Source: Rhinopomastus cyanomelas (Eukaryota; Chordata; Aves; Bucerotiformes; Rhinopomastidae). From it: DNA of 64,000 nt. Below are positions 56,814 through 64,000 of the stretch, piece after piece. Where the stretch lies: NCBI GenBank assembly GCA_013400115.1, contig VXBP01004056.1, forward strand, positions 1-64,000. Reading direction: 5' to 3'. A program made the translations under genes and the position numbers. Numbering within the stretch: the stretch's first letter is position 1; every line of letters starts with the position of its first letter. The notes below the pieces were generated by a model. The model was not told where the DNA came from and did not search any database. It saw only the letters and a program-made list of their open reading frames with translations.

Positions 56814-59407
56814 CAAGTCCTGGATGTTTTGGTGCTCCAAGAGGATTGCTTCACATTTCACCCCTTATCTAACTGGTAGCAGAATGCAGATGGTGGCTTA
56901 AAAGCCTGGCAAGTTCTGCTTTTAGACTGGGCACAAAGTCCAGGCTGTTTTCTGCAAGCCTGAAGATCCCTCTGAGCTCAGGTGAGAGAGCCTAGGGAGC
57001 AGCACATCAGGGTTGAACCGTTCCTGTGTGCTGTGGAAGATAGTGGAAGGGCTATCTGGAAAACTAACAGGAGGCTTAAAAAAGGGATTCCTTTGAAGTT
57101 GTTCCCCACTGTGAACAAGATATGCCCTGAGTAAGAGGAGACAGTAAGCAGGAACCTTGCTGTAGCTGTGAAGAAACAGCTTCCCTGGAGACAAAAAAAT
57201 TTGATGACAACTGAATCTCCAGAAGGACACAGTGGGCTGCACCCTGCGAAGCGGGGGGGCACAAAGCCCTCTTCCCTCTGGAGGTGGCTATCAGTCTGAC
57301 ATGGACCAGCTCAGTCCTTCCCCAGGCACTGGTCCCAGGCATACTGTGACATCTCGTGCCTTTCAGTAGAAGCACTCAGAAGTGAAGCTGATATGAACTT
57401 CGAAGAAGCTGGTCAGTCCACTCCTACACTGAAAAATTCAAAGTGAATGTGGTTGCCTTCAGGTACAAAACAGGAGCTTCAGCCCTCGCTCCCAGTGAAA
57501 GGACAGCACTTCATTTTAAGAGGCACCCACAGAGGCACACACTAGGCTGAAAGCAAAACACAAACCCCATGTCCAGAAATTCTTGATTGCAACAGAATGT
57601 GCAGAGATCTGGTTTATAAAATATCAGGAAAAGCATCCACAAACACATGGTTTGCACTTCACAGGATCTGCTGTTTTTAAATTTGAGTGCTGACTGAGCT
57701 AAAATCTTGCAAAGCAGAAAATCAGAGAAGATTTCACTTTGGCAACAGGAATATGCAGTGTTAACAGAACAGTGTCTGCACCCAGTGTCTGCTCAGTGTG
57801 AATCACAGAGGCTGCAGTGGAGCATCCAGAAATGTCTGTTCCTCCTTGGATTCCTGCTTAGCACCTCCAGGTAAACTTATGCTCCTGGGCTTTCACATCC
57901 CCCCTTGAGCAGATACTCTTGCAGTCCCTGTACTGCTGATTATTCTGGAGACAGGGACTCTGACACAGACCTGAGGGACTCACTTCTGTGGAGCTTGAGA
58001 GACACACACCCTGCAGTACAGATCATTTCCTTGTGGGTCCATCCAGACCTAGAGCATCTGAGATGATCACTGAGAGGAGAAGTATTACCTGAGTTCTACC
58101 AACTACTCCCTTATTTCTTCTTCATTTAAGTTCTTCCTTAAGCCTTTATTTTACATCAGGGCCTGGGGTGCCTCAGTCCAAATCAGTTTAGCTGGGCTGC
58201 CCCATGTTTCCCTTGAAGTGCTCTGATGACCCACAGGAACAATCACTGCCATTGCCTTTTTGTTTCTTTGTGGTGGACCTCAAGTGAGACAGACACCACA
58301 AACTGGAGATCAGTGGTAAGCACTCCTGCTGTAAACCTGTCTGCAGTCTTTCCTTCACTACCTTCTCTTTGAGCTTTGATGACTCAACAGGCTGTCACCA
58401 AAAGGGAGATCTTAGATCCAGCTCAACCCAGTTTCAACATTCTGACTCCTGGTCAAGATGACACAATTATGTAAAGCACAGTGCTCCAGTGGGACTCTGC
58501 TACTTCCCATTATACTGTTATATCTGAAGCCAGGATTGATGGCTCTGGAATTGATCCTCTAAGCTATCACTTTCTCATAGGTTTAGAGACCTTTTCTGAG
58601 GTTTTTTTTTTAATCTCTTTTAACACTAACCTAAAGGGATGGGCTTTCCTACAGCAGAACAAGAATGCTGTTGGCCAGGTCAGAGACCAGGACAGCTACA
58701 GAGGTCCACTGTGCACCTGGGGTTTGAAGCATTCTGTCAAGAACCTGCTATGATCATTTTAAAGTAGACAGTCCAGGGAGTCCAAAGATAGCACCGCACT
58801 GAGTTATCGATCCCACATGGTCCAGGACAGACCTGCAGCCCAGATCCCGGAGACAGCAGATCCTGTTCTTAGGGCTATTTGTGCTCAGTCAGTGCCAGAC
58901 AGCTCCTGCGTTTGAGCAGTGTCAGACGAACACCAGTTCCTAATGAACAGCGAGCACAGGAATGATGCACCGGTTTGCAGTACTTGCCCTTGGGTGTTGC
59001 TCATCCCAAAGCCACTAGGTGAGATCAGATGCATAAGATAACTGAACACTTTAACCTATGACAGACATCTTCCACAGGCAGATGAGGCCTGAGCCATGGG
59101 CAGGGCACAGGGAGAAAGAGGAGAAGAAAGAAATTGCATGGTGGGGACCCTAACACCAGCAGTAGCAGGTGATGTTTGGATATTACTGCAGTGAGACAAG
59201 AACCCTTCATTAGTGATAAAGAGCAGAAGATTAAGAGGCAATAGCTAGCCTGGGGTTTTGTCATGGTGTTCCTAAGGACTGGAATTTTTCTCCCATTTGT
59301 TTCCCTCAGGACTTGAAAACTGCTGTCTCTGAGTGAAGATGTCTCTGGGCATCCCGAGCAGTTTTTCTCTCTAGTAAAGCCATTTGAAAATATTATTATT
59401 ACCTGAC
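56814..59407. other. unique sequence, no gene recognised
   Basis: About 2.6 kb. Open frames up to 106 codons (minus, 56922-57242). No repeat, exon or RNA gene recognised. Confidence 0.45.
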
Positions 59408-59707
59408 AGGTGTGTGTAGAGAGGTGGAGGTTGGTCTCGTCTCATAATGAGCAAGGGACAGGACGAGTAAATGGCCTCAGGCTGCACCAGGGGAAACTGA
59501 GATTGGCCCTGAGGAAAAACTTCTTCCTGGAAAGGGCCCTCAGGCCTTGGAACAGACTGCCCAGGCATGGGGTTGAATTGCCATCCCTGGCTGTGTTTCA
59601 CAGTCATGAAGATCTGGAGCTCAGGGTTTAGCAGTGGGTCAGGACAGTTAGGTTTGAATTTGGCGATCTTGAAGGTGTTTTCTAACATAAATGATTCTCT
59701 GATTCTT
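59408..59707 (+). mobile_element. CR1 LINE 3' end (subfamily of 19.1 kb)
   Basis: From 'aggtgtgtgtagagaggtgg' through 'tggcctcaggctgcaccagg', 'cttcttcctggaaagggccc' and 'tttggcgatcttgaaggtgt' to 'aaatgattctctgattctt'. Confidence 0.87.
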
Positions 59708-61116
59708 CTGACAGACTGTCTGGTAATGCTCATTCAGAGAGTGTCTGAAGGAAAGAGGTGTCCTGGGATGCTGGCTGCGGTAGTCACCAGATTTCGGCAA
59801 GATAACCGAGTAGTTAATTAGTGCTCAGTGCTACATGATCTAGAATACCCTTTATCTTGGCTGACTGTCAGGACATGTCACACATGTCACTACAATTTCT
59901 GTTGATATCCCACAGTTTGTTAAAGCAAGCGAGTAAGAAGCTGAATGAGAGAGAGAAAACCTACTGGGATGATCAATAGAATCGATCCTATGGTTTGTGC
60001 CCATTGTCAAGTGCTTATGCTCAAAAGCAGGAGTGGGGAGCGACCAGCATCTCACACAGGGGGTGAATCAGTGATTTTCTCTACTGTTACCTACGTGGCT
60101 AATGGATGGTGGACAGGATTCTTGTGAATGGCAGAAAAATTAGAAACATCCAATGAAATAATGGCATGAACTAATTTAGTCGTTTGACAGGGTGCACTGA
60201 GCAAACACCTGACAGATTTCAGAAGGGACCTAGTTTTGTGCAAGACCTCTGCAGTTCATCCCTTCCTGCAGCTTCTCTTTGTTCTCTGGAGGACAGCTAA
60301 CTCATGACAGAACCAGGCAAAACAGCTGTGCTGAGCTCTTGCTGGTTGTGGCAGCACCAACCACAAAAGACGACTTCCTGAGCTTTCCTGCCTGTGTTTT
60401 TAGGGTGTTTTCCTCAGGAGGTTGATACTGCTCTGCTCTAGCCATCTAAATTTGCCCTATATGCCACTCTAGTTTTGCACCCCATTCCCCTGATTGTTTC
60501 CATCCACAGTCCATAGAAATAATTCTCCTCACATTCACTCACTCAAGGCAGCCCATTTGGGTGAAATTGTCTTCCCATGAGACTGTCATTCTCCCGCACT
60601 CTCAAACGCCGCAGTTTTTTCAGCAGCTCTATTTATTTCAAGATATTTCTCTGCCAATCTCTATTAACACTGCTTTGGTATTTTTCAAAGCACTTGATTA
60701 AGTATGCAATAAAGTCTGGGATGCGAAAGAGAATCAAAAGAGGCCAATATGATTTTCAGCAGCACATATAGAGCCATCATCTGTTATTGGTGCTCTTAAC
60801 TTGGCTATGAATCTCATCAAAGTCACCAGAAATACTGTGTTTATGTTGGCGTGAGGTTACAGTAGAAACATTTCAGAAAACAGAAATCAATTTGATAGGT
60901 TGGACGATGGGAGCTGGAGGAACTGATGAGAAAAAGGGGCATCTTTTAGCAGTCTGAGCAGCAAAGCAGCCTGCAGATGTTTTTATTAGCCTTTGAGCAG
61001 AGATGCACCCATCTGCGTCTAACGCACAGATCCCCTTTGTTCACAGTACCTTTATATCATAATTATCCCAGCTAAGAAAGCAGGATGCTTAGTTAGGCTT
61101 AAATACAGAGACATCC
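59708..61116. other. unique sequence, no gene recognised
   Basis: Open frames up to 84 codons. AT-rich blocks at 60630-60770 and 60850-61080 resemble conserved noncoding sequence, unproven. Confidence 0.4.
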
Positions 61117-61155
61117 AGACACAGAAGGGACATTTAAAGATCATTTAGTCCTCTG
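61117..61155 (-). mobile_element. possible CR1 3' terminal scrap
   Basis: About 40 bp ('agaagggacatttaaagatc', 'atttagtcc') resemble the reverse of the CR1 3' UTR end. Too short to be sure. Confidence 0.35.
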
Positions 61156-61448
61156 GCAAGGGAATTTTTCATAGATCTAGTTGCTCAAAGCCCAGTGAGA
61201 GGTTCTGGCACTGACGAAGCAAATCTGCTCTGTGCTGATTTATATGAAATGGTGCCCTTAGTATGGTGGGTGTCTCATCTGAGTAAGACTCTTCAGTTGG
61301 CTGAAAGGGAAAAATAGTTGGCCTGTAGGGCAAAATTTTGGGGAGCAAGGAGGACTGAAATAGTTTCAGAAACTCTCCTTGTGGAGGAGGACAGCACTGT
61401 GAAAAAGGGCTGTGGCTCCTTCCAACACTGGTTTCCATTGCAAGATGG

Positions 61449-61496
61449 AATCACAGAATCACAGAATGACTTGGGTTGGAAAAGACCTTTGAGACC
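61449..61496 (-). mobile_element. 48-bp CR1 3' terminus next to a larger CR1
   Basis: Tail 'aatcacagaatcacagaatg' then 'acttgggttggaaaagacct'. The sequence changes directly into the tail of the next CR1 in the same orientation. It is an extremely truncated copy or the host of the next insertion. Confidence 0.8.
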
Positions 61497-63102
61497 ACAG
61501 AATCACAGAATCACAGAACATTAGGCATTGGAAGGGACCATGAAAGATCACCTAGTCCAATCCCCCTGACACAGCAGGATCACCCAGACCAAGTCACACA
61601 GAAATACATCCAGGTGGGTCTTAAACATCTCAAGAAAAGAAAACTCCACAACTCCACTGGGCAGCCTGTTCAAGTGGTTTGTCACCCTCACTGCAAAGAA
61701 GTTCCTTCTCAGGTTGATGTGGAACCTCCTATGTTCCATCTTACACCCATTGCCCCATGTCTTATCACTACATGACACTGAGAAGAGCCTGGCTCCATCC
61801 TCCTGACACACACCCTTCATGTATTTATCAATTTATCCTCTTCTCCAAGCTAAAGAGACCCAGCTCCCTCAGCCTCTCCTCGTAAGGGAGGGGCTCCACT
61901 TCCTTCATCATCCTCATTGCTCTGTGCTGGACTCCCTCCAGAAGCTCCACATCCATCTTGAACTGATGGGCCCAGAACTGGACACAATACTCCAGATGTG
62001 GTCTCAGCAGGGCAGAGTAGAGGGGGAGAAGAACCTCTCTTGGTCTGCTAACCACCCCACTTCTGATCCACTCCAGTATGCTGTTGGCCCTCTTGGACAC
62101 AAGAGCACATTGCTGGCCCATGGTCATCCTACTGGCCACCAGGACCCCCAGGTCCCTTTCTGCTACGCTGCTCTCCAACAGGTCACTTCCCAGCCTATAC
62201 TGGTACCTGAGGTTGTTCTTGCCCACATGCAGGACTCCACACTTGCCCTTGTTATAGGTCATTATATTTCTCCCTGCCTGGCTCTCCAGCCTGTCCAGGT
62301 CTCGCTGAATGGCAGCACAGTCTGCAGGGGTGTCAGCAACACCACCCAGCTTTGTGTCACCAGCAAACTTGCGGACAGTGCACTCTAATCCCTCATCCAA
62401 GTAATCAGTGAATAGACTGAACAGGACTGGTACCAGTACTGACTCTTGGGGGACTCTACTAGATACAGGCCTCCAACTAGACTCTGTCCCATTGACCATT
62501 ACTCTCTGGCTTTTATCCTGCAGCCAGTTCATGATCTACCTTGCTACCTGATCATCCAGTCCACACTGCCTCGGGTTGGCCACAAGGATGCTGTGAGAGA
62601 CCGTGTCAAATGCCTTACTTAAGTCAAGATAGACCACATCCACTGCTTTGCCATTATCTCTTCACCTGGTTATGCCCTCATAAAAGGCTATCCCCTTGGA
62701 GAAGCCATGCTAACTGTCCCTAATGACCTTCCTGTCCTTAATAAGCCTGGAGACAGCATCAAGGATAAATTGTTCCATCATCTTTCCTAGGATGGAGGTG
62801 ACGCTGACCTGTCTGTAGTTACTTGGGTCCTCCTTCTTACCCTTTTTGAAGATTGGAGTGACCTTTGCTATCTCAAGTCTCCAGGCACCTCTCCTGATCC
62901 CCATGACTTAGAAAAGATGATGGACAGTGGCTTAGCAATGACTTCCGCCATCTCCCTTAGTACACGTGGGTGCATTCCGTCTGGGCCCATGGACTTGTGG
63001 ACATCCAGTTTGCTCAACTTATCCCTAACCCAGTCCTTATCAATCAGGGCAAATTCCTCTCTTATCTCAACTTCCTTTGGAGCCTCAGCAGTGTGGGGCT
63101 TG
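61497..63102 (-). mobile_element. long CR1 LINE, ORF2 reverse transcriptase to 3' end, young subfamily
   Basis: About 1.6 kb in reverse: tail (acagaatcacagaatcacag), 3' UTR, ORF2 C-terminus, RT core and part of the region upstream of the RT, ending near 63102. It is the longest minus-strand copy. Compared with the 9.5-kb copy it extends further upstream in ORF2 (GHPTG-like and TPIFKKGKKEDPSNYR segments). A small internal deletion near 61830 removes about 35 bp of the ORF2 C-terminus. Confidence 0.93.
61828..62904 (-). pseudogene. CR1 ORF2 reverse transcriptase remnant with mutated catalytic site
   Basis: The minus strand carries IAKVTPIFKKGKKEDPSNYR near 62860-62800, then motif A of the RT in another frame near 62620. 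A 234-codon frame (62532-61828) follows, with motif B SSRVPQESVLVPVLF and motif C FAGDTKL. The first catalytic aspartate of FADD has become glycine and the motif B glycine is glutamate (PQG to PQE), so catalysis would be lost even if the frame were open. The C-terminal LRPHLEYCVQFWAHQFKMD segment is intact. Confidence 0.9.
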
Positions 63103-63169
63103 ATATCAGGACAGCCCCCTGAACTACAGGCAGATCATCAAGTTCAGCAATTAACCCAACTGTCCCAAG

Positions 63170-63682
63170 TTGCAGACAGCAATAGGGTATCCCCTCAGCC
63201 TCTTCCTGTTCAGACTAACCAGCCCCAGATCCCTCAGCTGCTCCTCATTAGGTTTGTTCTCCAGAACCTTCCCCAACCTTGTTGCCCTCCAGCCCCTTAG
63301 TGTCCTTCTTGTATTGAGATGCCCAAAACTGACCCTAGTACTTGAAGTGAGGCCTCACCAGTGCCAGCACAGGCAGGCAGTGATCACCTCCCTGCTCCTG
63401 CTGGCCACACTTTTTCTGATAGAAGCGAGGATGCCATCGGCCTTCATGTCCATCAGAGCACACTGCTGTCTCAATACCCACAAGTCTCTCAGTCCATCAG
63501 CTTTCCAGCCACCCATCTCCAAGTCTGTAGCATGGCAGTGGGTTGTTGTGGCCCCAGTGCAGGACCTCGTACTTGTTCTTGCTGAAGATCACACAACTGC
63601 ATCGACCCATTAATCCAGCCTGCCCAGATCTCTCTGTATAGCCTCTCTACCTTCAGGTAGAGCACCATTTCCACCAAACTCA
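63170..63682 (-). mobile_element. CR1 LINE fragment, older subfamily, ORF2 C-terminal region
   Basis: In reverse from 'ttgcagacagcaatagggta' through 'ggcctcaccagtgccagcac', 'catcagagcacactgctgtc' and 'tgttcttgctgaagatcaca' to about 'accatttccaccaaactcag'. It lacks the 3' UTR, and its right end stops at the region just before RT motif C. It abuts the upstream end of the previous CR1. Confidence 0.82.
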
Positions 63683-64000
63683 GTGAACAGGCTGGCAAGA
63701 GTTCAAGAAAGACTCACTTCAGTGGTGACGTCTGGGAGGACTGCTCTGCGGGGATGGCCAGAAAATTCACTTTTGTTTAGTGAGACTCCCTGGCAAGATC
63801 AGGGGGCAGAACTGATGATGAATTGAGAGCATGAACAGTCAAAGGAAAACACTGCTGTCTGGAGAGATGTAAGGGAAACAACAGAAAAATGGGCCAATCA
63901 CAGCAGAAGCTGTGAGCACAAGGTGCATCAAGAACAGCATTCAGGTAGGATTGAAGCAGAACAAGAGATGAATATTGTATTACAGTCACAGCTTAGCCTA
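63683..64000. other. unique sequence, nothing recognised
   Basis: About 320 bp to the window end. No repeat or frame of note. Confidence 0.5.

Overview
This window is nuclear DNA from a bird. It holds no host protein-coding exon that I can support. Three things point to a bird: about forty CR1 retrotransposon pieces ending in the 8-bp CR1 tail (units like ATTCTATG), avian-type CR1 ORF1 and reverse-transcriptase remnants, and an LTR with an alpharetrovirus-like TATA/AATAAA arrangement. By my hand count CR1 covers roughly 18-19 kb of 64 kb (nearly 30%). Most bird genomes are known to carry far less, so a CR1-rich lineage such as Piciformes (woodpeckers and relatives) is the best guess; this is inference, not proof.

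Layout. 0-1.6 kb: 5' half of a CR1 on the minus strand (5' UTR plus a damaged ORF1), head-to-head with a short plus-strand CR1 of another subfamily. 1.6-9.4 kb: mostly unique sequence with short old CR1 pieces, one nested CR1-in-CR1, and an imperfect palindrome near 1.72-1.86 kb. 9.4-13.9 kb: two long plus-strand CR1s carrying reverse-transcriptase remnants; the first contains a 346-bp repeat around a single N. 14-31 kb: unique sequence with scattered CR1s and a solo LTR (20.83-21.81 kb) split by a CR1. 31-47 kb: more CR1s on both strands, a 26-N gap in a C tract, and a very old CR1/L3-type reverse-transcriptase fossil at 41.6-42.0 kb. 48.3-48.9 kb: a minus-strand solo LTR with a 6-bp target duplication, inserted inside a 16-bp minisatellite. 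49-61 kb: unique sequence and short CR1s. 61.4-63.7 kb: a long minus-strand CR1 with a dead reverse transcriptase, followed by an older CR1 piece.

Nothing here works as an operon or gene system. The elements are dead copies of different ages, and their nesting gives a partial order of insertion. The two single-N positions both fall at abnormal joins in CR1 copies (one deletion, one duplication) and look like assembly joins. I found no convincing undescribed biological system. The best leads are the solo LTR in the minisatellite, the single-N joins, the 140-bp palindrome, and the template-switch scar at 16.74 kb.
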